NCBI GenBank assembly: GCA_024225035.1
Contig: JAAEMX010000298.1
Span: 1 to 35,199 of the forward strand
Direction of reading: 5' to 3'
Origin: Lentisphaerota bacterium
GTDB taxonomy: Bacteria; Verrucomicrobiota; Lentisphaeria; Victivallales; Victivallaceae
DNA length: 35,199 bases
The notes beneath the pieces are model-generated. The model was given only the letters and a program-made list of their open reading frames with translations, had not been told where the DNA came from and ran no database searches. Below, piece after piece: positions 15,133-24,414 of the stretch; the stretch's first letter is position 1; the number at the start of each line of letters is the position of its first letter. Made by a program: the position numbers and the translations under genes.

Positions 15133-15366
15133 CTAGTTTAAATGTGTAGTTATAGGTTTTCCCTGACTGCAGCAGGTATTTTTTGGATAAACTTTTAGTA
15201 ATGGGATGGCTCTGCCTGATAAAGTCAGGCGTAGCAAACGTTGCTTGGGAGTGTTGGTTTCTACAAAAATAGCTTTGGTGAGATGACCGCTGATTGAGTT
15301 TGGTCTAATTTTAGCTTGCAGTTCAGTAGCTTTACGGGGGGATTTTTCCAAATTCAACCACGTAGA
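15133..15366 (-). pseudogene. DUF1573-domain protein fragment
   Basis: The minus-strand frame reads STWLNLEKSPRKATELQAK, then IRPNSISGHLTKAIFVETNT, then LLRLTLSGRAIPLL. This is the pattern of the DUF1573 immunoglobulin-like domain, in which a Cys-Gly-Cys segment is followed by a proline-glycine turn, a Thr-Lys-Ala-Ile/Val strand, TNTP and a Leu-Thr-Leu-x-Gly strand. Only the second half of one domain is present, with no signal peptide. Exported multi-domain proteins of this type are frequent in Bacteroidota and the PVC group. Confidence 0.55.
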
Positions 15367-15561
15367 AGCCTATAAACATAGGCAATGTTCAATAAATGGA
15401 ATAATTTTTGTTTCTATATAAATTTTTAAGAGGGTTTACGTTGAAAAGTTATTTGTGTACAAAAGAGTATTATATTGGATGCCTTCAAGAAAACATATTT
15501 ATTATTTTCTCAAAGACAACTCAAATAAGAGGTAATCTTTATAATAACAAAAAACTATGTA

Positions 15562-15669
15562 TTATATATTATTACAAGTAATAGTATCTATCATTTTTTT
15601 AGCGCACTTATCCCAACTGAATTGTTTTGCTCTTTGAAGGCCGCATTTCGAGTATTTCTCTCGTAAAGA
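15562..15669 (-). pseudogene. GT4 glycosyltransferase, C-terminal remnant
   Basis: A 35-residue frame reads SLREKYSKCGLQRAKQFSWD followed by KCAKKMIDTI and a stop. This is the standard last helix of GT4-family glycosyltransferases (Arg-Ala-x-x-Phe-Ser-Trp). Nothing upstream of it is recognisable. It lies just downstream of gmd in the same orientation, so it probably once formed part of the polysaccharide operon. The surrounding 15367-15732 DNA shows nothing else. Confidence 0.5.
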
Positions 15670-15732
15670 TGATTAAACAGTAAAATGATTTTTTTCAATT
15701 ACTTTACCTTACATAATATTTAAGATTATAAA

Positions 15733-16785
15733 TCAAAAATCTATTTCACATGAAGGGTTATCCAACAAATGCAAATCGCTTTCTGTCATAATTGTAACAA
15801 GTTTTTCGAATTTCACTTCAGGTTTCCAGCCTAATTGGGCTTTGGCCTTTGCTGGATTCCCAAGCAACTGTTCTACTTCTGCGGGACGATAATATCTTGG
15901 GTCAATTCTTATAATCACTTTTCCTGTTGATGCATCTTTTCCAACTTCATTTTCAGCTTCACCTCCCCAGATAATCCTTTTATCAACAACAGCAAAAGAT
16001 TTCTCTATAAATTCCCTAACTGTGTGCATTTCTCCCGTAGCTGCAACATAATCATCTGGAGTATCCTGCTGTAACATCAGCCACATCATTTTGACGTAAT
16101 CAGGGGCGTAACCCCAATCACGAAAAGCATTGATATTTCCCATATACAGACATTCCTGTAGATTTCGAGAAATCCTTGCTACAGCACGGGTAATTTTTCT
16201 GGTGACAAAAGTTTCGCCTCGGCGAGGTGATTCGTGATTGAATAAAATACCATTGCTTGCGTGCATGCCATAAGCTTCACGATAGTTTTTGGTGATCCAA
16301 AATGCATATTGCTTGGCCACACCATAAGGTGATCGCGGATGAAATGGAGTTGTTTCACTCTGAGGAACTTCACTAATTTTGCCGTATAATTCAGATGTTG
16401 ATGCTTGATAAAAGCGACACTTCACCCCAGTCTCCCTTATGGCATCAAGTAAGCGTAGAGTTCCAACAGCGTCCACATCAGCAGTATATTCCGGTACTTC
16501 AAATGAGACCTTGACATGAGACTGAGCTCCAAGATTGTAGATTTCATTCGGCCTGACTCTTTCAATAACACGGTTAAGGTTACTTGAGTCTGTTAAGTCT
16601 CCATGGTGAAGAAATAACTTAACATTATCCTCATGCCTATCTTTATATAAATGTTCAATTCTATTTGTGTTGAATGAACTTGAACGTCTGATGATTCCAT
16701 GTACTTCATAATTTTTACTTAACAATAATTCAGCGAGGTATGAACCGTCTTGGCCTGTGATTCCTGTGATAAGTGCCTTTTTCAT
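15733..16785 (-). CDS. gmd: GDP-mannose 4,6-dehydratase
   Basis: Gmd converts GDP-mannose to GDP-4-keto-6-deoxymannose, the precursor of GDP-L-fucose, GDP-D-rhamnose and related sugars. This 350-residue extended SDR enzyme has the NAD(P) loop [39 protein letters not shown], the catalytic ASTSELYG and [10 protein letters not shown], and the Gmd-specific [18 protein letters not shown] and [17 protein letters not shown]. The length is normal. Fucose synthase or a 4-ketoreductase is not in the window. It is transcribed opposite to the rest of the cluster. No strong ribosome binding site is seen. Confidence 0.95.
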   Translation of the reverse strand: MKKALITGITGQDGSYLAELLLSKNYEVHGIIRRSSSFNTNRIEHLYKDRHEDNVKLFLHHGDLTDSSNLNRVIERVRPNEIYNLGAQSHVKVSFEVPEYTADVDAVGTLRLLDAIRETGVKCRFYQASTSELYGKISEVPQSETTPFHPRSPYGVAKQYAFWITKNYREAYGMHASNGILFNHESPRRGETFVTRKITRAVARISRNLQECLYMGNINAFRDWGYAPDYVKMMWLMLQQDTPDDYVAATGEMHTVREFIEKSFAVVDKRIIWGGEAENEVGKDASTGKVIIRIDPRYYRPAEVEQLLGNPAKAKAQLGWKPEVKFEKLVTIMTESDLHLLDNPSCEIDF

Positions 16786-17673
16786 GTAAGCCCTTAAGCT
16801 GTTTATTTAAATGTTATAAAAAAATAATATAAAAATTAAGATATCAAAATTAAAACAAATTATTTAAGCTGGAACCTCTCAATATTAATAACGAAAAAAA
16901 TTAAAATAATATTAATGAAATTATTTATTTATATGATTAATTTTGTTCGCATAAAATGAGCTTAAGTATATGTTTTTATTAATGACATATCATGATTTTT
17001 TACTTAGTTATACTTTAGTAAAACATGGACATTTAGAATGATAGCATCTGTTATTAATATTTCTTTTCATTTAACCCTCCAATATTTTGCATATAAAATC
17101 TCCAGAAGAATAATAAATAAAGCTAAAAAAATTAAATTCAAGTGAAATCGTTTAATTTTTTTCAGAAATGATTTTAATTATCATATTGATATTCAATTGT
17201 GTTGATGTATAAGTTATCTTAATTTATTAAGCTAATTACAAGTATATGATTAATGTTAATTATAATTTAAAAATCTAAATTTAAAAGCAACGTGATGATA
17301 TCAAAACTATTGGGTGATTAGAATATAATGTGGGGCTGTTTGATTTTAATAATTTAATAAAAAAACTGAAAAGATATAATAGAATTCGGACATTAACCAT
17401 AACTTATTATAACGAATAAAAAGCTATCTAATCTGGCGTTAAATACTATTGCTGCTTGTAGAACGTCAGATTAAATGGCCATAATGAATTTCTTACATCT
17501 TTATCAACTATTCTGATAGTGGTATTAGCAATATTGTTATATAACTTACTCAACTGAAAAATAGATTTTACAACGTCTAAATGAAAGTCGTTATTAACAG
17601 AAAATGAGCTTAATGTACTGAAACAAACCTATTAACAAGTGATAATAAAAACTTTTATAACTGGTTTTAATAA
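16786..17673. other. Gene-free AT-rich spacer
   Basis: Nearly 890 bp between gmd and the GT39-type gene. I see no reading frame of note, RNA gene or clear terminator. It must hold the divergent promoters of gmd and the rightward glycosyltransferase gene, but I cannot pin down a box. The base composition is even richer in A+T than the neighbouring genes. Confidence 0.6.
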
Positions 17674-17697
17674 TTGAATTTTGAACAGGCTTTTAAA

Positions 17698-19284
17698 ATG
17701 GAAAATATTAAAAAAAATAAAATAACACCTTTGTTTTTTTGCTTTACTATGGCGTTGCTGCTAATTATGGTACTTCTTTTACTTAGCGATATTCCACAGC
17801 GTGATGTAGCTTTCAGATATGCGCCTATGGCAGAAGCTTTTGCAAAAGGGAATTGGGCATTTGCATTTCATCCGAAAGTACCTCCACTTCATCCGCTTTT
17901 AGCTGGAATTATAACATCTGTTTTTTCTTGCAGTGGTTTTACTGCCTGTAAAATTATAAGCGGATTATTTTTTTCTCTAAGCATCTTTCCGGTATTTGGT
18001 TTGTTTAGGAAAATATTTTCAGAAAAAATTGCTTTTATTGCTTCGTTTATGGCAATCCTTTGTCCGTATCTGATTCGTTTGGGATATAGTGGTTTACGTG
18101 ATAGTGCAAAGGAGTTTGCAGTTATGTTAACAGCTTATGCAGTTGTAGCTATTTTTTCAAATCGTAATAAAATTATTAACTATCTGTTTTTCGGTTTTGG
18201 CATTGGCATGTTAAATCTGATTAGAGTGGAAAATATTGCTTTAGCTGGTGTTGCTTTAATTTTTATTTTTTTATTGGATTTGCAGCAGAATTTTAAGTTT
18301 CGTATTCCATATCGTTGGGGATTTGCTTTTATAATTTCGCTGTTGATGTTGGCGCCTGTTTTATACTATAATTATCAAGTTGTAGGCCTTCCTGCTCCCG
18401 AACTTAGAACAGCCGAGATGATTGGAAAAATTTTTCCTGTGATCAGTAATCATAAAGCCAGTATGAAATATCAGCATCAACAAAATAGTGTGCTTACAGC
18501 TGCAGCGTTGCAGCAAATACATTCAAAATCCAATATCTCACAATCACAATTACCAGAAATGACGGTTAACCCAAGTTATATAAAAGCAACCCCCAAAATG
18601 GCCGGAAAATTTATAAAAAATCTTATCAAAGGTTTTTTCCCTCTATTTTTTATTTTTGTGATTCCAGTTATTTATTTCAGAATTAAAAATAAACAATGGA
18701 AACAGGAGGAAACAGTTGTTCTTGTTTTTTTCCTTTTAAATATTGTTGTAGTTATTGCGCCAATACTTCTGATCGAGCGTTATCTATATGTGTCAGATCG
18801 CTACTTGATTACTGCGATACCTCTGACTTTTGGCTGGAGTGCTGTTGGAGTCGCCGAGCTATATAAATTTCTGAATGGTCGGCTTCCCAGTTTAGTTTTA
18901 AAATTATCTGTTGTGGGAATTATTGCCGGATTAATACTTGATGGCGCAAATCCAATTATAAAATCATTTACTTCGAGGAAAAAAAGAACCGCGCGTAAAG
19001 CTACACTGGCGATTGCTGAATGGATAAAGGAAGATTTTAAAAGAGAACAGCAACAAGTTACAGTTAAACAGTATTTAGACCATTATGTTTCTTACAAACG
19101 TCCGCTTGTTTCAGCTGATAAACTACCAGTTTTAGGTTATTTAGCGGGAGGGCAAAACGTAAACTTAGATAATGCAAAAAAAGATTATATCATTAGCAGT
19201 AAGAAGATATGTGCAGAAAACACCGTTTTAGTTTATGAACTGCGAGTGTCGGGAAATAACTTTTATATTTGGAGAAATAAATAA
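17698..19284 (+). CDS. GT39/ArnT-like membrane glycosyltransferase
   Basis: This protein of about 528 residues has many hydrophobic helices and a soluble C-terminal region. Near residue 37 it has DIPQRDVAFRYAPMAEAFAK, the periplasmic first loop in which GT39/PMT and ArnT enzymes carry the catalytic Asp. FHPKVPPLHPLLAGI and LRDSAKEFA follow, both typical of the family. Such enzymes transfer a sugar from a polyprenyl-phosphate donor to a lipid or protein on the periplasmic side. The TTG at 17674 would add eight residues. I prefer the ATG at 17698, since the sequence after it begins the first membrane segment, although its ribosome binding site is weak. The acceptor cannot be predicted. Confidence 0.75.
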   Translation: MENIKKNKITPLFFCFTMALLLIMVLLLLSDIPQRDVAFRYAPMAEAFAKGNWAFAFHPKVPPLHPLLAGIITSVFSCSGFTACKIISGLFFSLSIFPVFGLFRKIFSEKIAFIASFMAILCPYLIRLGYSGLRDSAKEFAVMLTAYAVVAIFSNRNKIINYLFFGFGIGMLNLIRVENIALAGVALIFIFLLDLQQNFKFRIPYRWGFAFIISLLMLAPVLYYNYQVVGLPAPELRTAEMIGKIFPVISNHKASMKYQHQQNSVLTAAALQQIHSKSNISQSQLPEMTVNPSYIKATPKMAGKFIKNLIKGFFPLFFIFVIPVIYFRIKNKQWKQEETVVLVFFLLNIVVVIAPILLIERYLYVSDRYLITAIPLTFGWSAVGVAELYKFLNGRLPSLVLKLSVVGIIAGLILDGANPIIKSFTSRKKRTARKATLAIAEWIKEDFKREQQQVTVKQYLDHYVSYKRPLVSADKLPVLGYLAGGQNVNLDNAKKDYIISSKKICAENTVLVYELRVSGNNFYIWRNK

Positions 19285-19775
19285 AAACCGGTAGACCAGA
19301 AAATATTATTTTATGCACAACAAACCTTTTTAACTGGCTTTGATTTTTTATTTGTACAAGTTTTTTCAAAACCATAGGCCTGAATTTTAATTTTTAGTTA
19401 TAAATGTTAACTGTCTTCATGCTTTAATTGATTTATAGAATTTTGTATCCGAAATATATTTTATTTATATGATGCGTTGAAATATCATTGTATATTTTTT
19501 ATTAAAATTAATATATAGAATATATTGCATCCACTTAGAGATGATGTTAATTTTAGATAGTCTGAGAAAAGGAGAAATAAATCAAAGATATAATTTTGCT
19601 TAATTTATTATGAATAATGCAGCAGTCGAATAATATACTTTTATTCTTTTTATAATTTTCTGATTCAATAAATAATCAAAAAATTGTAGAATATTGTGAA
19701 AGTCAAATATTCAATACGAAAATGGGCTCTGAATAACTACACACGAAATAAATGAAGCTACTATTTACGCTTAGT
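19285..19775. other. Gene-free AT-rich spacer
   Basis: About 490 bp after the GT39-type gene with no intact frame, terminator or repeat that I can support. It must contain the promoter for the HAD-FkbM-GT2 operon. Confidence 0.5.
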
Positions 19776-21809
19776 ATGATTTACTCATTTGATATTTTCG
19801 ATACCATCTTTACTAGAAGAACTGCTACACCGAAGGGGATATTCTGCTTAATGGGACATGAAATACGCAGACGTATTCCTGAGGTATTACCAAGTCATGC
19901 GACTATTGATTTTTTTGAAATTCGCATAAGTGCTGAAACCCGTGCACGACGATGCACCAATAATGAAGATGTAACACTTGATGAAATTTATTTTCATATA
20001 AGAGAACAGTACCCGGCAATACCATATGAAAATATTGAAAAGGTTAAACAGCTCGAAATCGAAATTGAGATAGCAAACGTTATTGGCATTAAAAAGAATA
20101 TTGACAGAATTCATGAACTTCTGAGAAATGGAGAAAAGGTTATTTTAATTTCTGACATGTACCTGCCAAGGTCAGTCATCAAGCAGATGCTCTCAAAAGT
20201 TGATAGTTTAATAGCTACACTGCCTTTCTATTTGTCATGCGAGCTGATGAAAACTAAACATATAGGCTCTTTATATGAGCATGTACTCGAACAGGAGGGG
20301 ATCAGGCCGCAAGAGCTCTGTCATACAGGAGATAACCACCATGCAGATATTAAGGTTGCAAAAAGAAAATCAATCAAAACATGTTATTACAATAAGTCGG
20401 CACTTTCTGAAATAGAACAGTCTTACTTATTGGATGAGGCTAATGTTTTTTTGCAGTTAGTTGCCGGGGCAAGTAAGTTAGCAAGACTATCAGCAACTTA
20501 TACAACTCCACAATATATATTAGGAGCTTGCCTTACGGCTCCATTATTTTACGGTTTTGTGAAATATTGCATAACTGAGTCTGAAAAAAATGGTATTAAA
20601 AATATTTATTATTTATCAAGAGACGGCTTGATCTTTAAACTGATAAATGACGCCATTTTTGAAGTGAATAATAATCAGAGTATAAAAGCACGATACTTGT
20701 TTGGCTCCAGGCAAGCGTTTAACCTTCCGAGTATATTTGAATTAACTGACCGTCACCGACGGTGGCTGGCAAGCAAACTGCCTTTAGTTTCACTTGAGTC
20801 TTTACTAAGCAGGGTAGGAGTGGATATTGATATGTTTTTAGCTCTGGTACCCAAAGAGCAAATACAGGGGATTCCTTTGAACAGAATACTAAGTCCTCTG
20901 CAGCATAAAAGAGTTGTAGATTTGATATACAGTGTAAGTGATTTAAAACAGGTTATATATGATAATGCAAAGCAAAGTAGACAACTTTTAATAAAGTATT
21001 TAAAACAAGAATCTTTTTTTGAACATGAAAAATCAAGCTATATCGATGTTGGGTGGTCTGGAAACGTGCAGGATTCATTTTACAGCATAATTTCAGAGGA
21101 ACAGGCCAATTATGAATTAACTGGATTCTATTACGGTTCTTTCGGTGTAACTAGTAGGACATCTGCAAAAAATAAAAAGATTGCGTATTCAATCAAATCA
21201 GATCATGAATATACAAATATGGTGGCTGTGTATCTTGAGGCTTTGGCTCAGGCTGACCATGGTTCAGTATGTGGTTACAAGGAAAATAAACAAGATGCTA
21301 TAGAAGCAGTTGTTGAAGACTTTGATAATGGTTGTTTTAATTTTGACTCGTATTTTGCAGGGATAAAAGCTTTTTCTAAATACCTTAGCGAATTATTAAA
21401 TGAGTATGATTTTATTCATGAAAACTTTGAAATTATTGAACAAAGATTGACGTTGAGATTATTTCACCCAACTAAAGAAATTGCTAATGCAATTGGCCCT
21501 TTGCGATATTCTGGAGATCAGAATCATACGAATAAGAAAGAGATAGCACCTGCATTCTCTATTTTAGATGCCTTGAAGTACCAGTTTACTCTCATGCCAA
21601 GAAAAAATTATGATATGACAAAATGGTTGGAAGTAACAAAATTGCGAAGCAATGTATTTGTTAAAAGTATTTTAGCAGTTGATAATATTCCTAACACATT
21701 AAAAAAAATTGCACATAATTTTACCATAAAAAAATATAGGAGACATTCATTAAAGGGCAAGTGTAAGAAAATAATAAAATACATTGTAAAGAGGTATAGG
21801 AATGCTTGA
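19776..21809 (+). CDS. COG5610-type HAD-superfamily protein of surface polysaccharide clusters
   Basis: From the ATG at 19776 this is a 677-residue protein. An N-terminal HAD phosphatase-like domain (about 1-215) has motif I in YSFDIFDTIFTRR with Asp6, motif II in VILISDMYLP, and motif IV in HTGDNHHADIKVA. The long C-terminal part has IYYLSRDGLIF, SYIDVGWSGNVQDSFY, and a basic end. This combination is known as COG5610, a predicted hydrolase that accompanies glycosyltransferases in LPS and capsule clusters; its reaction is unknown to me. An upstream in-frame ATG at 19752 adds eight residues that precede the conserved motif directly, so 19776 is preferred. Its end overlaps the FkbM gene by 8 bp. 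Confidence 0.8.
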   Translation: MIYSFDIFDTIFTRRTATPKGIFCLMGHEIRRRIPEVLPSHATIDFFEIRISAETRARRCTNNEDVTLDEIYFHIREQYPAIPYENIEKVKQLEIEIEIANVIGIKKNIDRIHELLRNGEKVILISDMYLPRSVIKQMLSKVDSLIATLPFYLSCELMKTKHIGSLYEHVLEQEGIRPQELCHTGDNHHADIKVAKRKSIKTCYYNKSALSEIEQSYLLDEANVFLQLVAGASKLARLSATYTTPQYILGACLTAPLFYGFVKYCITESEKNGIKNIYYLSRDGLIFKLINDAIFEVNNNQSIKARYLFGSRQAFNLPSIFELTDRHRRWLASKLPLVSLESLLSRVGVDIDMFLALVPKEQIQGIPLNRILSPLQHKRVVDLIYSVSDLKQVIYDNAKQSRQLLIKYLKQESFFEHEKSSYIDVGWSGNVQDSFYSIISEEQANYELTGFYYGSFGVTSRTSAKNKKIAYSIKSDHEYTNMVAVYLEALAQADHGSVCGYKENKQDAIEAVVEDFDNGCFNFDSYFAGIKAFSKYLSELLNEYDFIHENFEIIEQRLTLRLFHPTKEIANAIGPLRYSGDQNHTNKKEIAPAFSILDALKYQFTLMPRKNYDMTKWLEVTKLRSNVFVKSILAVDNIPNTLKKIAHNFTIKKYRRHSLKGKCKKIIKYIVKRYRNA

Positions 21810-22887
21810 TGTAATAGATATACGCTGGAAGTTTGAGAAAGCGACTAAGGGGCTTGTCAAGTCATTTTTGCTAAAATTTTATAAAAGGATAGTGCATTAT
21901 AATGCTGTCATAAAGAGTGAAATAGACTCATTTTGTCACCTGGAAACCTTTTGGATCGTACCATGGAAAAATTTTTTAAAAAGAAATTATAGTAAAATAC
22001 CAAAGCTATCAAATGATTTATTTAGAAATCTCGATGACAACAGTATTGAAAGTATGAAAAATTTGATTTGGCTATATGACAAAGTTTTACTGCAGAAGGA
22101 ATATTTAAAATATGTTAAATACGATAAAAACATATTATGGACAAAAAGTGATATATCTAATAGAACGAAGCTCAACCTGAAAATTGCCAAGTTAAAGAAA
22201 CAACACAAAGCTTATGAGGCAAAATTGATTCCATGTGACATATCCATGTATGTCAATGGGTTTGGTTTGAATGAATTACCAGAATCAGTTCTAAATGAAA
22301 TAAAAGGTATGGATGTAATTGATGGGGGCGCTTGGCATGGAGATTCTTCAATCTTTTTTTCTCAAAAGCTTAAAGGAAATGTTTATGCATTCGAACCAAA
22401 TGTCGAAAATCACGAAAAGTTATGTCATAATATTAATAAGTGCAATTTAAATGATAAAATTTACGCTGTCAATAAAGCAATTTACAGTAAAACAGGTTAT
22501 AAAAAGTTCTATGTATATGGGAAATACGATTTAGGGAGTGGCCTCAAGGGGCAATATGTTGCCCCTGAACGAGATTGGGTGAACCGTAGCACCTATGAAG
22601 TACAGACGATACCTCTTGATGATTATCATAAAGATAATAACTTAAAAATTGGTCTTATAAAGCTGGATATAGAAGGGGCTGAACTTAATGCAATTAAAGC
22701 AGCTCAAAACGTTATCATAGAATACGAGCCTGTAATAATATGTGCGATTTATCACTCGCCTTTTGATTTTTTCTATATCAAGCCGTATTTGGAGTCACTT
22801 GGTGTCAACTATAAGTTCAAAATTTCTAGACTATCATACGACAGCCCGTTTGCAGATATTTACTTAATTGCATATGTTGAGAAATGA
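21802..22887 (+). CDS. FkbM-family methyltransferase
   Basis: The 361-residue protein carries an S-adenosylmethionine-dependent FkbM domain in its second half. Motif I is VIDGGAWHGDSSIFF near residue 170, followed by VYAFEPNVENHEKL, and then LIKLDIEGAELNAI near residue 290. These enzymes O-methylate sugars in polysaccharides and glycolipids. The first 150 residues are basic and charged and are not recognised. Translation is probably coupled to the HAD gene through the 8-bp overlap and to the following glycosyltransferase, which starts 4 bp later. The product likely methylates a sugar of the same glycan. Confidence 0.85.
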   Translation: MLDVIDIRWKFEKATKGLVKSFLLKFYKRIVHYNAVIKSEIDSFCHLETFWIVPWKNFLKRNYSKIPKLSNDLFRNLDDNSIESMKNLIWLYDKVLLQKEYLKYVKYDKNILWTKSDISNRTKLNLKIAKLKKQHKAYEAKLIPCDISMYVNGFGLNELPESVLNEIKGMDVIDGGAWHGDSSIFFSQKLKGNVYAFEPNVENHEKLCHNINKCNLNDKIYAVNKAIYSKTGYKKFYVYGKYDLGSGLKGQYVAPERDWVNRSTYEVQTIPLDDYHKDNNLKIGLIKLDIEGAELNAIKAAQNVIIEYEPVIICAIYHSPFDFFYIKPYLESLGVNYKFKISRLSYDSPFADIYLIAYVEK

Positions 22888-22890
22888 AAA

Positions 22891-23757
22891 TTGAAAAACC
22901 ATCCTTTTTTTTCATTAATAACAGGAACATTAAATCGAAAACATAAGTTAAACATTTTTTTAACATCACTTGCTGGACAACATTTTAAAAATTTTGAATT
23001 AATTTTAGTAGACCAGAATCATGATCTAGATGTTACAGAATTAGTCAATAGTTATAAGGATATAATTAAAATAAAACATATCAAAACCTCATTGAAAGGA
23101 TTATCCAGAGCACGTAACCTAGGATTCAAATGTGCAATTGGTGCGTGGGTGGCATTCCCTGACGATGACTGTGAATATCCTTCTGACACGCTACAAAAAA
23201 TTTATGATATTGCCATTACAAAAAAGGATATAACAGGTATTTCTACTCTAGTATTAGATAGAGCTGAGAACTTTTCAGCAGGCGGTTATATGGCAGCCAA
23301 AACTCAGCTTGTTACAAGACAAAACGTTTGGCGAACTGCTGTATCTCCATCCCTTTTTCTTAAGTCTGATATGTGTAAAAAAATTAAGTTTGATGAACGG
23401 CTTGGCGTTGGAGGCAATGATTTTGGATCAGGGGAAGAAACAGATTTTGTTTTGTCTTTAATAGAAGATTATAGCTGTAAAATTTTATATGTACCTCAAG
23501 TAATTATTTGGCATCCCGCTTTTAAAGAAGCTTGGAGTTACAAGGTCCAGCAACGTGGTTTTAGCTACGGTTGTGGCATGGGTGCTGTCCTAAAAAAGCA
23601 TCACTTTTCGCTACTGTATGTCTTTTGGTTTGCACTGCTGCAATTCGTACGATTTTGGCAGAATCTATGTCGCTTTAACTTTGGAAAAGCTTTATTTCAT
23701 TGGGAAATGTGCAAAGGGAGGATCGCAGGTTTTTTTCTTTGGAAACTTGATGAATAA
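22891..23757 (+). CDS. GT2-family glycosyltransferase
   Basis: This is a 288-residue GT-A fold enzyme. The nucleotide-sugar site is seen in SLITGTLNRKHKLNIFLTSL and ELILVDQNHD. GLSRARNLGFKCAIGAWVAF and PDDDCEY provide the metal-binding DxD motif near residue 92. A GGNDFGSGEETDFVLSL segment with the usual Glu-Thr-Asp catalytic-base region follows. The C-terminal 60 residues are hydrophobic and aromatic and may dock on the membrane. The TTG start lies 3 bases past the FkbM stop, and no ATG lies in this frame near the start. It is the last gene of a three-gene unit. Confidence 0.88.
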   Translation: MKNHPFFSLITGTLNRKHKLNIFLTSLAGQHFKNFELILVDQNHDLDVTELVNSYKDIIKIKHIKTSLKGLSRARNLGFKCAIGAWVAFPDDDCEYPSDTLQKIYDIAITKKDITGISTLVLDRAENFSAGGYMAAKTQLVTRQNVWRTAVSPSLFLKSDMCKKIKFDERLGVGGNDFGSGEETDFVLSLIEDYSCKILYVPQVIIWHPAFKEAWSYKVQQRGFSYGCGMGAVLKKHHFSLLYVFWFALLQFVRFWQNLCRFNFGKALFHWEMCKGRIAGFFLWKLDE

Positions 23758-23777
23758 CTTAACTCTAACAGCATACT

Positions 23778-23808
23778 TTGAATTTTGGGTTTGAGTTCAA
23801 TTTTTTTT
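23778..23808 (+). terminator. Intrinsic terminator of the HAD-FkbM-GT2 unit
   Basis: TTGAATT at 23778-23784 and AGTTCAA at 23794-23800 form a 7-bp stem with one G.T pair. It is followed directly by eight T residues, 20 bp past the glycosyltransferase stop. Confidence 0.6.
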
Positions 23809-24414
23809 AAGATCGTAGCGTATTGTATTTGTTTGATATACGCTTAATGTAACAGTTTTGAGCAAGAAAAACTTGTAAATGATACTGTTAATAGTACATT
23901 ATTTATTCTCTAGGAGAAATAAAAAAATATAGCAGCAAAAAGAAAAGATTTTAGTGATTTTAAAAAGTATATTTTTGAAATATAGTTAAAAATCATAATA
24001 TCTAATTTAAATAGTTGAGGTGTTGCTAAAACCTGTAATGATTTTGTAATAATTAGATACCATACTGTAATTAGAAGAGGTTGTTCTTGAGAAGGTAATA
24101 ATGCGTTTTAGGATGAGATGGTATTAAAAAAGGAGAGAGCATCTCAGTAAGTAAAGCATTCGTAGGTTACTCACAAAGCAAAAACTGACTAATAAAACAA
24201 TAATATTGAGTTCTAAGTGTATACTTGACCGTCGTTGAAGACAAGAAACCATGATTAAATGAAAGTATGAAGTATGATTCAAAGATATTGTAAAATGTGT
24301 CCAGGTAAAAATATAGGTTCATGTAAAATGTATCTTTCTAATACACTGAACTTAATAAGCAATAATCATGAGCAAAAACTAATAAAAATTATTTTTTCTA
24401 TAACTAATTAAATT
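23809..24414. other. Gene-free AT-rich spacer
   Basis: About 600 bp between the terminator and the ABC transporter gene. A short GCGTAT/ATACGC inverted repeat is present near 23817-23844. I see no gene or RNA. The 24200-24414 part must carry the transporter promoter. Confidence 0.5.

Noticed and set aside
16786..17673. Possible tRNA or small RNA gene in the long spacer after gmd
   Set aside because: No cloverleaf, CCA end or clear stem-loop with terminator could be found by eye.
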